This document shows, in pieces, positions 36,320-45,721 of a DNA stretch of 64,000 bases. The notes beneath the pieces were generated by a model, which searched no databases, had not been told where the DNA came from, and saw nothing but the letters and a program-made list of their open reading frames with translations. A program made the translations under genes and the position numbers. This DNA comes from TK10-74A sp965217625. Lineage in GTDB: Bacteria > Chloroflexota > Dehalococcoidia > Bin125. Position 1 is the first letter of the stretch. Every line of letters starts with the position of its first letter. Location: assembly GCA_965217625.1 (NCBI GenBank), contig OZ244557.1:186001-250000 (forward strand). Reading direction: 5' to 3'.

Positions 36320-37762
36320 ATGAAAGTCACCAGCGAACGCATCCCCGAGTCCCAGATCGTCCTCGAGATCGAGCTCGACGATGAGCGCGTGACCAAGTCG
36401 CTCAATCAGGCCGCGCGGCGGCTGGCGCAGCGCTACCGCATCCCCGGCTTCCGCAAGGGCAAGGCCCCCCGCGTCGTCATCGAGCAGACGCTCGGCGCCG
36501 ACGCCGTCTTCGAAGAGGCCATCGACCGCATGATCCCCGAGGCCTACGAGTGGGCCGTCAAGGACCAGGGCATCGCGCCCATCGGCCCGCCCGAGGTCGA
36601 ATCCATCGACCGCGACCCCGTCCGCATCCGCGCGCGGGTGCCCATGCCCCCCGAGATCGACCTCGGCCCCTACCGGGAGATCGCGCTGGTCGAGGAGCCC
36701 GTCAGCGTCACCGAGGAGGACGTCGAGAACGCCATCCTCGAAGTGCGCCGCCAGCACGCCATCATCGAGCCCGTCGACCGCCCCGCCGAACTCAACGACC
36801 GCATCAAGGCCGACATTCACGCCACGATCGACGGGCAGCAGGTCCTCGACCAGAGCGACGCCGAGTTCCACCTGCGCGAGGGCATGGTGATCGGCATCCC
36901 CGGCGTCGTCGATGAGATGGTCGGCCTGCCCGTCGGCGAGCACCGCTTTAGCGTGGACGCCGCCGACGACTGGGACGACGAGGACGTCGCCGGCCGCACC
37001 ACCGTCTTCACCGTCAATATCAAGGAGATCAAGCAGGAGATCCTGCCCGACGCCGACGACGCCCTCGCCAGCGAGGCGGGCGACTTCGAGACCTTCGCCG
37101 GCCTGCGCTACCGCCTGGAGGAAGATCTGCGCAACGGCGCGGAAAAGCGCACGCGCGCGGCGCACCACGCCGCGCTGATGGAGGCCGTCATCGGCGGCGC
37201 CTCCATCGAGTTCCCACCCCTGCTCGTCCAGCACCAGATGAATCTCATGCTGCAGGAGATCGCCCAGAGCACCGGCCAGGATCCGCAGGAGTTTCTGCGC
37301 GCCCAGGACGAGCGCGCCCAGCAGATGCGCGAGCACCTGCGCGACGAGGCCGGCGATCGCGTGCGCAGCAGCCTCGTCCTGGAGCACCTTGCCGAGGCCG
37401 AGTCGATCGAGGTCACCGACGCCGACGTCGACGCCGAGATCGCCCGCGTCGCCGGCGACGGCCCCCAGGCCGAGCAGGTCCGCGAGATGCTCGACACCCC
37501 CGACGGCCGCGCCGTGATGCGCCGCAATCTGACCAACACCCGCCTCATGGACCGCCTCAGCGAGATCGCGCGCGACAACGTCGTCGCCCCGGAGGCGGAC
37601 GCCGAAGACGCCGAAGCCACCGAGGACGTTGCAGCCGCCGACGAGGTTGAAGCCGCGGAATCGGCCGAAGCCACCGAAGAGGCCGACGCCGCCGAATCCA
37701 CCGAAGACCCCGCCTCTGCGACGCAGGCCGCAGAAGCGCCCACTAGCGCCAGCGCCGAGTAA
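36320..37762 (+). CDS. tig: Trigger factor, ribosome-associated chaperone
   Basis: The product has 480 residues. The ribosome-binding domain carries the signature GFRKGKAPRVVIEQ (residues about 44-57). A PPIase-type middle domain (DRIKADIHATIDGQQVLD, AEFHLREGMVIGIPGVVDEM and VGLPVGEH) and the helical C-terminal domain follow. The last 60 residues are an acidic Ala/Glu-rich tail without defined fold; such tails are common in high-GC phyla. It folds nascent chains and is often linked with clpP and clpX, as here. The start ATG 36320 begins the typical MKVTSE text. Confidence 0.96.
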   Translation: MKVTSERIPESQIVLEIELDDERVTKSLNQAARRLAQRYRIPGFRKGKAPRVVIEQTLGADAVFEEAIDRMIPEAYEWAVKDQGIAPIGPPEVESIDRDPVRIRARVPMPPEIDLGPYREIALVEEPVSVTEEDVENAILEVRRQHAIIEPVDRPAELNDRIKADIHATIDGQQVLDQSDAEFHLREGMVIGIPGVVDEMVGLPVGEHRFSVDAADDWDDEDVAGRTTVFTVNIKEIKQEILPDADDALASEAGDFETFAGLRYRLEEDLRNGAEKRTRAAHHAALMEAVIGGASIEFPPLLVQHQMNLMLQEIAQSTGQDPQEFLRAQDERAQQMREHLRDEAGDRVRSSLVLEHLAEAESIEVTDADVDAEIARVAGDGPQAEQVREMLDTPDGRAVMRRNLTNTRLMDRLSEIARDNVVAPEADAEDAEATEDVAAADEVEAAESAEATEEADAAESTEDPASATQAAEAPTSASAE

Positions 37763-37781
37763 GCTGACCGGTGCGCGTTGC

Positions 37782-37799
37782 CCGGGCGTTTCCGCCCGG
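37782..37799 (+). terminator. Stem-loop between tig and clpP
   Basis: CCGGGCG-TTTC-CGCCCGG forms a perfect 7-bp stem 20 bases after the tig stop. There is no T-tract, so it may be a weak or Rho-type terminator, or only an RNA-stabilising hairpin. Confidence 0.35.
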
Positions 37800-37813
37800 C
37801 TGGCGCCGCCCGG

Positions 37814-37819
37814 TAGGCT
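37814..37819 (+). promoter_or_regulatory. Probable -10 box for clpP
   Basis: TAGGCT in CGGTAGGCTCTGTCCG. The same hexamer precedes LRR gene F, the secreted protein at 3337 and the tRNA-Ser gene. Confidence 0.4.
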
Positions 37820-37880
37820 CTGTCCGATAAGCTGAAGACACCCCGCCGCCCCGCAGCGTGGCCGGCGGCAAGGAGGCCCG

Positions 37881-38516
37881 ATGTCCCTGGTTAACCCCGC
37901 CGCGATCGTCCCCATGGTCGTCGAGACCACCAACCGCGGCGAACGCGCCTACGACATCTACTCGCTGCTGCTGCGCGAGCGGATCATCTTCCTCGGCACC
38001 CCCATCGACGACCAGGTCGCCAACGTCATCGTCGCGCAACTGCTCTACCTCGACCGCGAGGACGCCGATCGCGACATCCAGCTGTACATCCACTCCCCCG
38101 GCGGCTCGATCACCGCCGGCCTCGCCATTTACGACACCATTCAGATCATCTCCGCCAACGTGTCCACCATCTGCGTGGGCATGGCGGCCTCGTTCGGCAC
38201 GGTCGTGCTGTCGTCCGGGGCGCCCGGCAAGCGCTACGCCCTGCCCAACGCCACGGTGCACATGCACCAGGCCCTGGGCGGCGCCCGCGGGCAGGCCTCC
38301 GACATCGAGATCGCGGCCCGCGAGATCCTGCGCGAGAACGAGATCATCCGCAACATCCTGGCCAAGCACACCGGCCAGCCGCTCGACATCATCAAGCGGG
38401 ACACCGACCGCGACTTCTATCTGGATGCCGAGCAGGCCAAGGAGTACGGCCTGATCGACGAGATCCTCGGCGGGCCCGCGGCCGAAGCGGCCGCCGCCGC
38501 CGCCGCCGCCTCCTGA
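37881..38516 (+). CDS. clpP: ATP-dependent Clp protease proteolytic subunit
   Basis: The product has 211 residues. The serine protease forms a 14-mer barrel that degrades substrates unfolded by ClpX. The catalytic residues are S104 in GMAASFG (Phe where Met is usual), H129 in VHMHQALGG and D178 in DTDRDFY. LYIHSPGGS and the GLIDEIL end are typical. There is an Ala-rich C-terminal extension. AAGGAGG lies 8 bases before ATG 37881. The clpX gene follows after 85 bp. Confidence 0.97.
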   Translation: MSLVNPAAIVPMVVETTNRGERAYDIYSLLLRERIIFLGTPIDDQVANVIVAQLLYLDREDADRDIQLYIHSPGGSITAGLAIYDTIQIISANVSTICVGMAASFGTVVLSSGAPGKRYALPNATVHMHQALGGARGQASDIEIAAREILRENEIIRNILAKHTGQPLDIIKRDTDRDFYLDAEQAKEYGLIDEILGGPAAEAAAAAAAAS

Positions 38517-38601
38517 GCGGCCGCAATCCACGCGGCGGGCCCCCGCCCCCGCCGCCCCCGCCGGCCGAGACAGGCCGGCGGCGACACGGGAGGAGCGCGC
38601 A

Positions 38602-39960
<1,359 letters not shown>

Positions 39961-39983
39961 CCCCCCGCCGCTCGCGCACCCGC

Positions 39984-39989
39984 TAGCCT
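39984..39989 (+). promoter_or_regulatory. -10 box giving a leaderless tlyA transcript
   Basis: TAGCCT lies 6 bases before GTG 39996, so initiation would fall at or near the start codon. No ribosome-binding site precedes this gene, which supports leaderless translation. Confidence 0.4.
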
Positions 39990-39995
39990 GTTCCC

Positions 39996-40745
39996 GTGCC
40001 GCCCGGGCAACAACCGCTCGACCAACTGCTCGTCGCGCGCGGCCTCGCCGCCGACCGCGTGCAGGCCCGCGCCCTGATCATGGCCGGCCGCGTCAGCGGT
40101 CGCGACCGCCGCTACACCAAGCCCGGCCTGCGCCTCCCGCCCGCCACCGACCTGCGCGTGCGCGCCGCCGCCCCCTACGTCTCGCGCGGCGGGGAGAAGC
40201 TCGCCGCCGCCCTCGACGCTTGGCCGATCGATGTCGCCGGCCGCGTCTGCCTCGACGTCGGGGCGAGCGCCGGCGGCTTCAGCGACTGCCTGCGCCGGCG
40301 CGGCGCGGCCCGCGTCTACGCCGTCGACGTCGGATACGGCCAACTCGCCGCCCCTCTCCGCGGCGACCCCGGCATCGTCGTCATGGAGCGCACCCACGTC
40401 CGCGACCTCCCGCCCCTCGACCCGGCCCCCAGCCTGATCGCCGTCGACGTCTCCTTTATCTCCGCCCGCGCCGCGCTGGCAGCCGCCGCCGATCGCGCCG
40501 CGCCCGGCGCCCACGCCGTCGTGCTCGTCAAGCCGCAGTTCGAGCTGCCCCGCGACGACGTCGACGAGCGCGGCGTCGTCGGCGACCCCGCCCGGCACGC
40601 CGCCGCCGTCGGCCTGCTGCTGGCCTGGGCCCGCGAGCGCGGCTGGCGTCGCGGCGGCGTCGTCGCATCGCCGCTGCGCGGCCCGGCCGGCAATCGCGAG
40701 TTTCTCTGCTGGCTGCGCGCGCCCCGTCGGGAGGGCGCGCCATGA
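39996..40745 (+). CDS. tlyA: TlyA-family rRNA 2'-O-methyltransferase (S4 plus FtsJ fold)
   Basis: The product has 249 residues. Residues 1-60 are an S4 RNA-binding domain (LDQLLVARGLAADRVQARAL, then IMAGRV). The methyltransferase part has YVSRGGEKLAAALDAW, the SAM-binding LDVGASAGGFSDCLRRRGA, and DVSFISAR with KPQFEL. Members methylate ribose in 16S and 23S rRNA; some were first described as haemolysins. The start is GTG 39996. The gene overlaps nadK by ATGA, a gene pair commonly seen together. Confidence 0.92.
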   Translation: MPPGQQPLDQLLVARGLAADRVQARALIMAGRVSGRDRRYTKPGLRLPPATDLRVRAAAPYVSRGGEKLAAALDAWPIDVAGRVCLDVGASAGGFSDCLRRRGAARVYAVDVGYGQLAAPLRGDPGIVVMERTHVRDLPPLDPAPSLIAVDVSFISARAALAAAADRAAPGAHAVVLVKPQFELPRDDVDERGVVGDPARHAAAVGLLLAWARERGWRRGGVVASPLRGPAGNREFLCWLRAPRREGAP

Positions 40746-41674
40746 CCGACGCCAAACCCCCGGCCGGGTCGGGCCCCGAACTGCGCAAGGTGGGCATCTA
40801 CCACCACCCCCAGCTCGACGCCGCGCGCGACTTCGCCGTCGAGTTGCGCGACCGCTTCCGCCCCCACGTCGCCGACGTCTGGCTCTCCTCCGCCTGGGAC
40901 CCCGAGGGCTCCACCCGCGACCTGCCCGGCACCGACCTGCTGATCAGCGTCGGCGGCGACGGCACGGTGCTGCGCGCCGCCCGCGCCGTCGTGCCCAACC
41001 CCACGCGCATCCTCGGCGTCGATATGGGCCGCCTCGCCTTCCTCACCGAGGTCACGCCCCAGGGCCTGCGCGACCGCTTCGACGCCCTGCTCGCCGGCGC
41101 CTACCGCGTCGAGGAGCGCACCATGCTCGACGTCACGTTCCACAACGCCCCCGAGGCCGAGGCCAACGCCCCGCGCCACGCCCTCAACGACGTCATCCTG
41201 GGGCGCACCGGGCTGGGCCGGCCCGTCTACCTCAACGTCGAGGTGAACGGCGCGCTGATCGGCGTCATCCGCGCCGACGCCGTCGTCGTCGCCACCGCCA
41301 CGGGCAGCACCGGCTACTCGCTCTCCGCCGGCGGCCCCATCCTCGACCCTGCGGCCACCAGCATCGTCGTCACGCCCGTCGCGCCCCACCTCGCCGCCGC
41401 CGCGCCGCTCGTCGTGCCGCACGACTCCGTCGTCGTGCTCAGCCCCGGCGCGGGCGGGGGCGTCGCGTTCAGCGTCGATGGCCAGGGCCAGTTCGACGCC
41501 CAGCCCGGCAGCCGCGTGGAGGTCCGCCGCAGCCGCCACGTCGCCCGCCTCATCCGCTTCGACGAGCAGCCCTTCTTCGCCCAGCTGGGCCGTCGCCTGA
41601 CCTGGCTCGACGAGCGGCGGCTCGCCGGCGTCGCCGACCCGGGGTCCGGCGGCGGCGCCCCGTCGCAGCGATAA
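40742..41674 (+). CDS. nadK: NAD kinase
   Basis: The product has 310 residues. It phosphorylates NAD to NADP in the cytosol. The GGDGT motif (LISVGGDGTVLRAAR), the NDVILGR segment and the second signature TGSTGYSLSAGGPILDP are present in the right order. ATG 40742 overlaps the tlyA stop; a longer frame upstream is antisense-like text inside tlyA and is ignored. About 20 residues at the C-terminus are non-conserved. Confidence 0.95.
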   Translation: MTDAKPPAGSGPELRKVGIYHHPQLDAARDFAVELRDRFRPHVADVWLSSAWDPEGSTRDLPGTDLLISVGGDGTVLRAARAVVPNPTRILGVDMGRLAFLTEVTPQGLRDRFDALLAGAYRVEERTMLDVTFHNAPEAEANAPRHALNDVILGRTGLGRPVYLNVEVNGALIGVIRADAVVVATATGSTGYSLSAGGPILDPAATSIVVTPVAPHLAAAAPLVVPHDSVVVLSPGAGGGVAFSVDGQGQFDAQPGSRVEVRRSRHVARLIRFDEQPFFAQLGRRLTWLDERRLAGVADPGSGGGAPSQR

Positions 41675-41804
41675 CCCAGTCATCATCGCGATTTCACGGT
41701 CGACCGCTACGACTGAGCCCCCCGCTGCGGTACGATAGAGGTTCCCTCCCGCCCGGCGTCCCGGAGCCAAGTTGGCGCCGGCGTCGTATTCTGATCGAGG
41801 GAGC

Positions 41805-42380
41805 ATGACGACGACGCAGCCGCCACCCCTGCCCCGCGGCCCCGACGCCCCGCCCCCGCCCGCCCTCCGGGTCGAGCCCGCGCGCCTCGCAGACGCCCCC
41901 GCCATCCAGCGCCTCATCCAGTACTGGGCCGACGAGACCGGCGACGTGCTGCCCCGCAGCGAGGGCGAGATCTACGGCACCCTGCGCGACTTCGTCGTCG
42001 TCCGCGACGGCGACCGCGTCGTGGCGGCCGGCGCGCTGCACATCGAGTGGAAGGACCTGGCCGAGGTCAAGTCGCTCGTCGTCGGCCCGGGGCAGCAGGG
42101 CCGCGGCCTCGGCCGCATCGTCGTCGAGGCGCTGCTGCAGGAGGCGCGCGGCCTGGGCCTGCGCACGGTCTTCGCCCTCACCACCACGCCCGCCTTCTTC
42201 GAGCGCGTCGGCTTCCGGCAGGCCGCCGTCACGTCGTTCCCGCGCAAGGTCTGGAACGAGTGCTTCCGCTGCCCCAAGTACGCCAACTGCGACGAGGTCG
42301 CGCTCTCCATCGACCTGGGCCCGCTGGCCACCGCGCCGGTCACCGCGCCGGCCACCACGACGGAGCGGGCCCCCGCGTGA
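41805..42380 (+). CDS. GNAT acetyltransferase resembling N-acetylglutamate synthase
   Basis: The product has 191 residues. LRVEPARLADAPAIQRLIQY begins the GNAT fold. VKSLVVGPGQQGRGLGRIVV is the acetyl-CoA loop (Q-x-x-G-x-G), and TTTPAFFERVGFRQ follows. The C-terminal WNECFRCPKYANCDEVAL, with three Cys, matches small ArgA-type acetyltransferases of arginine biosynthesis found in several phyla. ATG 41805 is preferred to TTG 41772 because GAGGGAG precedes it. It overlaps the NUDIX gene by GTGA. Substrate identity is inferred. Confidence 0.8.
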   Translation: MTTTQPPPLPRGPDAPPPPALRVEPARLADAPAIQRLIQYWADETGDVLPRSEGEIYGTLRDFVVVRDGDRVVAAGALHIEWKDLAEVKSLVVGPGQQGRGLGRIVVEALLQEARGLGLRTVFALTTTPAFFERVGFRQAAVTSFPRKVWNECFRCPKYANCDEVALSIDLGPLATAPVTAPATTTERAPA

Positions 42381-42979
42381 GCGACCCGCTCCCGTCCGGC
42401 TTCGCCCCTCTCCACGAGGAGACCATCGCCAGCGAGCGCCTCTACGAGGGCCGCATCCTCAGCGTGCGCCGCGACACCCAGCGCCTCGCCGACGGCCGCC
42501 ACGCCACCCGCGAGGTCGTCGAGCACGCCGCGGCCGTGGTCATCCTGGCCTTCGACGACGAGGGCCGCATCGCCTTCGTGCGGCAGTGGCGCTCCCCCGC
42601 CGGGGGGCCGCTGCTGGAGTTGCCCGCCGGCGGCGTCGAGCCGGGCGAGGCCCCCGAGGTCTGCGCCGCCCGCGAACTCCAGGAGGAGGCCGGGCTCAAG
42701 CCGGGCTCGCTCGAGCCGCTGCCGCGCTTCTACGTCGCGCCCGGCTGGGCCACCGAGTACCTGCACGGCTTCCTCGCCCGCGACTGCACGCCGTCGCGCC
42801 TGCCCGCCGACGCCGACGAACGCCTGCTCGTCGAGTACTACACCCTGGGCGAGGCCATGGACCTCGTCGCCGCCGGCGAGATCGAGGACGCCAAGAGCAT
42901 CGTCTGCCTGCAGGCCGTCGCGCTGCGGGCCGTCGGCGCCCTGGGCGTGAAGGTCATCCGCTTCTACGCGGGGGAGTAG
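42377..42979 (+). CDS. NUDIX hydrolase, ADP-ribose pyrophosphatase type
   Basis: The product has 200 residues. It starts with GTG 42377, overlapping the previous stop. The NUDIX box is complete: G, then GEAPEVCAARELQEEAGL with the REL and EE metal ligands. Upstream, VVILAFDDEGRIAFVRQWR and LLELPAGGVEPG, and downstream APGWATEYLHGFLAR, fit ADP-ribose pyrophosphatases. It removes ADP-ribose and related nucleotide sugars. The 3' end contains the first copy of a 29-bp direct repeat. Confidence 0.88.
   Translation: MSDPLPSGFAPLHEETIASERLYEGRILSVRRDTQRLADGRHATREVVEHAAAVVILAFDDEGRIAFVRQWRSPAGGPLLELPAGGVEPGEAPEVCAARELQEEAGLKPGSLEPLPRFYVAPGWATEYLHGFLARDCTPSRLPADADERLLVEYYTLGEAMDLVAAGEIEDAKSIVCLQAVALRAVGALGVKVIRFYAGE
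42913..42941 (+). repeat. 29-bp direct repeat, copy 1 (within NUDIX gene)
   Basis: A 29-bp sequence (starting GGCCGTCGCG, ending GGCGCCC) is repeated exactly at 43405-43433. The two copies bracket the HEPN-like gene, and flanking bases do not match. Copy 2 is non-coding. Confidence 0.85.
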
Positions 42980-43010
42980 CGGTCGGCGGTCGCCGACCGC
43001 AAGGTATGAT
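42979..43010 (+). promoter_or_regulatory. Dyad and -10 box before the HEPN-like gene
   Basis: A perfect 10-bp inverted repeat GCGGTCGGCG-GT-CGCCGACCGC (42979-43000) lies directly upstream of TATGAT (43005-43010). The ATG is at 43017, so the mRNA would be leaderless. The dyad covers the -35 area and is a good operator candidate; it could also act as a terminator for the NUDIX gene. Confidence 0.5.
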
Positions 43011-43016
43011 CGACGC

Positions 43017-43376
43017 ATGACCACACGCGCGAACTCCCACACGGATACTGCGAGCGAGTTCCTAACCAAGGCCCGCGCCCACCTCGCCGAGGGAGATCTG
43101 CTGCAGGCCTCGGAGAAGGGATGGGGCGCAGCCTCGCAACTGGTCAAGGCCGTTGCTGAAACGCGCGGCTGGCGGCACTCCACCCACGGCGACCTGTACC
43201 GCACGGTCGACCGCTTGGCGGACGAATTGCCCGGCCAGCGGCTGCGGCTTCTCTTCCGCTCGGCCAGCGCGTTGCACCAGAACTTCTACGAGGGCGACAT
43301 GCCCGAGAAGACCGTCGCCGACGGACTCGACGATATGGACGAGATCGTCGGCCGGCTGCAGGCGGTCATCGACTGA
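43017..43376 (+). CDS. PaREP1/HEPN-like small helical protein
   Basis: The product has 119 residues, all helical. ARAHLAEGDLLQASEKGWGA, then ASQLVKAVAETRGW, HSTH and LHQNFYEGDMPEKTVADGL match the PaREP1 family, which is related to HEPN proteins. HEPN proteins are often RNase toxins or partners of nucleotidyltransferases, but the catalytic RxxxxH is not obvious here. The gene sits alone between a 29-bp direct repeat pair, with its own compact promoter. No partner is certain; a HicB-like gene follows 142 bp later. Confidence 0.7.
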   Translation: MTTRANSHTDTASEFLTKARAHLAEGDLLQASEKGWGAASQLVKAVAETRGWRHSTHGDLYRTVDRLADELPGQRLRLLFRSASALHQNFYEGDMPEKTVADGLDDMDEIVGRLQAVID

Positions 43377-43404
43377 GCCGTCTTCGGGGCTCCGGTCCGC
43401 GTTC

Positions 43405-43433
43405 GGCCGTCGCGCTGCGGGCCGTCGGCGCCC
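43405..43433 (+). repeat. 29-bp direct repeat, copy 2 (intergenic)
   Basis: Exact second copy of 42913-42941, located 28 bp after the HEPN-like gene. Confidence 0.85.
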
Positions 43434-43518
43434 CGCGCCACCACACCGTCTTGCTTGGCGCGGCTCGGCAGATCGTGAGTATCGCCGGGTGGCGATAGGC
43501 GAGAGTGAGTGTCGGCTG

Positions 43519-43833
43519 ATGAAGTATCCGGCAATCATCGATGGTGAGAGGGGCGCCTACGGCGTCGTCATCCCCGACATGCCCGGAGCTTGCTGCGCGA
43601 TGGGCAGCACAGTGGATGAGGCCCTGGCCGACGCAGAAGCGATGTTCCCCGAGTATGTCGCGGTGCTGGAGGAGAAGGGAGTGGCGATCCCTCCGCCCAG
43701 CGCCATGGCGGACATCGAGCTGGCAGCCGGCGAAATGCTGGCCTACGTGACACTGAAGATCCCCGCCCCCACGGCAGCTCCCTTCCGGTCCCCCCTCTCC
43801 ATCGCTTCAGATGGAGAGGGGGTTAGGGGGTGA
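43519..43833 (+). CDS. HicB-like antitoxin, no HicA beside it
   Basis: The product has 104 residues. MKYPAIIDGERGAYGVVIPD, MPGACCAMGSTVDEALADAE and YVAVLEEKGVAIPPPS are the standard HicB_like_antitox text. The domain ends near residue 85 (AYVTLKIP); the remaining tail is short and has no DNA-binding motif. A toxin hicA normally lies directly upstream, but the 142 bases before it do not encode one. ATG 43519 begins the conserved strand. It may be the surviving half of a broken module. Confidence 0.75.
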   Translation: MKYPAIIDGERGAYGVVIPDMPGACCAMGSTVDEALADAEAMFPEYVAVLEEKGVAIPPPSAMADIELAAGEMLAYVTLKIPAPTAAPFRSPLSIASDGEGVRG

Positions 43834-43869
43834 GGTTCCCCCCACGATCGCCCCCAGATAGCCAGCAAA

Positions 43870-43898
43870 TTGAACGCCCCAGAGCCCCGGTGTACGAT
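43870..43898 (+). promoter_or_regulatory. Promoter of the succinate dehydrogenase operon
   Basis: TTGAAC (43870-43875) and TACGAT (43893-43898) are 17 bp apart, upstream of sdhA with GGGAGAGG as ribosome-binding site (43943-43950). Confidence 0.55.
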
Positions 43899-43955
43899 CG
43901 CCCCTGCCCACGCCCGGCCCGCCGCGGTCGGGCCCTTGCGACGGGAGAGGTCTGA

Positions 43956-45686
43956 GTGCTCCAACACGACGTCTTGATCGTCGGCTCCGGCCTCGCCGGC
44001 ATGCGCGCCGCGCTCGCAGTCTCCGAGGACCCCGGCATCGACGTCGCCATCCTCACCAAGGTGCACCCGCTGCGATCCCACTCCGGCGCGGCCCAGGGCG
44101 GCATCGCCGCCTCGCTCGGCAACTCCTCCGACGACGACTCGTGGGAGCTGCATATGTACGACACCGTCAAGGGCGGTGACTTCCTCGTCGACCAGAACGC
44201 CGCCGAGATCCTCGGCCGCGAGGCGCCCGAGAACATCTTCGAACTCGAGCACATGGGCTGCGCCTTCTCCCGCATGGACGATGGCCGCATCGCGCAGCGC
44301 CGCTTCGGCGGCCACACCGCCCCGCGCGCCGTCTACGCCGCCGACCGCACCGGCCACGCCCTGCTCACCGTCCTCTTCGAGCAGCTGCTCAAGCGCGGCG
44401 TCAAGGTCTACAGCGAGTGGTACGTCCTCGACCTCGTCATCCGCGACAACACCTGCCAGGGCCTCGTCGCCTACGACATCCTCAGCGGGCAGATCGAGGC
44501 CATCCAGGCCAAGGCCGTCATGTTCGCCACCGGCGGCTACGGCCGCACCTTCCGCATCACGACCAACGCCTTCGCGTCCACCGGCGACGGCGTCGTCATG
44601 GCCTACCGCGCCGGCATCCCCTTGCAGGACATGGAGTTCGTCCAGTTCCACCCCACCGGCCTGCAGGGTTCCGGCATCCTGCTCAGCGAGGCCGCCCGCG
44701 GCGAGGGCGCGCACCTCGTCAACGCCGAGGGCAAGCGCTTCATGGAGGACTACGCCCCCGGCCGCATGGAGCTCGCCCCGCGCGACATCGTCGCCCGCGC
44801 CGAGCAGTCCGAGATCGACGCCGGCCGCGGCGTCACCGACAAGGGCGACTCCGTCTTCATGGACCTGCGCCCCATCGGCGAGGAGCGCATCCGCTACGCC
44901 CTGCCCTCGGTGATGCACCTGGCCCGCGACTTCGTCGGCCTCGACCCCATCCAGGCCCCCATCCCCATCCAGCCCACCGCCCACTACTCGATGGGCGGCA
45001 TCCCCTGCGACATCGGCGGCCAAGTGCGCCTCAAGGACCAGGACGACACGCCCATCACCGGCTTCTACGCCGCCGGCGAGTGCTCCTGCGTCTCCGTCCA
45101 CGGGGCGAACCGGCTGGGCACCAACTCGCTGCTCGAGGCCGTCGTCTTCGGCCGCCGCACGGGCCGCGCCATCCGCGACCAGGTCCGCGACATCGCCCCC
45201 ACGCGCATCACGGAGGGCGAGATGCAGCCCGCCATCGCCGAGGTCGCCCGCTTCATCCAGGGCGACGGCACCGAGAACGTCGGCGCCATCCGCGCCGAGC
45301 TGCGCGACGTGATGATGGACAAGTGCGGCGTCTTCCGCGAGGCCGGCCAGCTCGGGGAGTGCCTCAGCGACGTCAAGGATCTCCAGGCCCGCTTCGCCGC
45401 CGCCCGCATCGACGACCGCAACAGCACGTTCAACACCGACCTGCTCGACGCCATCGAGGTCGGCCACATGCTCGAATACTCCGAAGTGATCATCAGCGGC
45501 GCGATCAACCGCACCGAGAGCCGCGGCGGCCACGCCCGTCGCGACTTCCCCGCCCGCGACGACGAGCACTGGTTCAAGCACACGCTCGCCTATCGCACCG
45601 GCGACGGCCCCCGGCTCACCTACAGCGACGTCAACATGGCCCCGCGTCATCGCGAGGCCTACCCACCCGAGGAGCGCAAGTACTGA
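43956..45686 (+). CDS. sdhA: Succinate dehydrogenase/fumarate reductase flavoprotein
   Basis: The product has 576 residues. The N-terminal FAD motif is DVLIVGSGLAGMRAALA. HSGAAQGGIAASLGN contains the His that binds FAD covalently. FGGHTAPRAVYAADRTGHAL, QFHPTGLQGSGILLSEAARG, PTAHYSMGGI and HGANRLGTNSLLEAVVFGRR line the active site. It oxidises succinate (or reduces fumarate) and passes electrons to SdhB. It starts with GTG 43956. The operon continues with sdhB (35-bp gap) and a CCG protein. Confidence 0.96.
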   Translation: MLQHDVLIVGSGLAGMRAALAVSEDPGIDVAILTKVHPLRSHSGAAQGGIAASLGNSSDDDSWELHMYDTVKGGDFLVDQNAAEILGREAPENIFELEHMGCAFSRMDDGRIAQRRFGGHTAPRAVYAADRTGHALLTVLFEQLLKRGVKVYSEWYVLDLVIRDNTCQGLVAYDILSGQIEAIQAKAVMFATGGYGRTFRITTNAFASTGDGVVMAYRAGIPLQDMEFVQFHPTGLQGSGILLSEAARGEGAHLVNAEGKRFMEDYAPGRMELAPRDIVARAEQSEIDAGRGVTDKGDSVFMDLRPIGEERIRYALPSVMHLARDFVGLDPIQAPIPIQPTAHYSMGGIPCDIGGQVRLKDQDDTPITGFYAAGECSCVSVHGANRLGTNSLLEAVVFGRRTGRAIRDQVRDIAPTRITEGEMQPAIAEVARFIQGDGTENVGAIRAELRDVMMDKCGVFREAGQLGECLSDVKDLQARFAAARIDDRNSTFNTDLLDAIEVGHMLEYSEVIISGAINRTESRGGHARRDFPARDDEHWFKHTLAYRTGDGPRLTYSDVNMAPRHREAYPPEERKY

Positions 45687-45721
45687 CCGCCGCGGCCGCG
45701 CCGGCGCACAGGAGGACGACG

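Noticed and set aside
37782..37799. Classical Rho-independent terminator between tig and clpP
   Set aside because: The stem is short and no T-tract follows, so it is kept only as a low-confidence stem-loop.
39996..40745. Haemolysin function of TlyA
   Set aside because: The S4-FtsJ architecture and the nadK neighbour fit rRNA methylation; haemolysis is a historical label.
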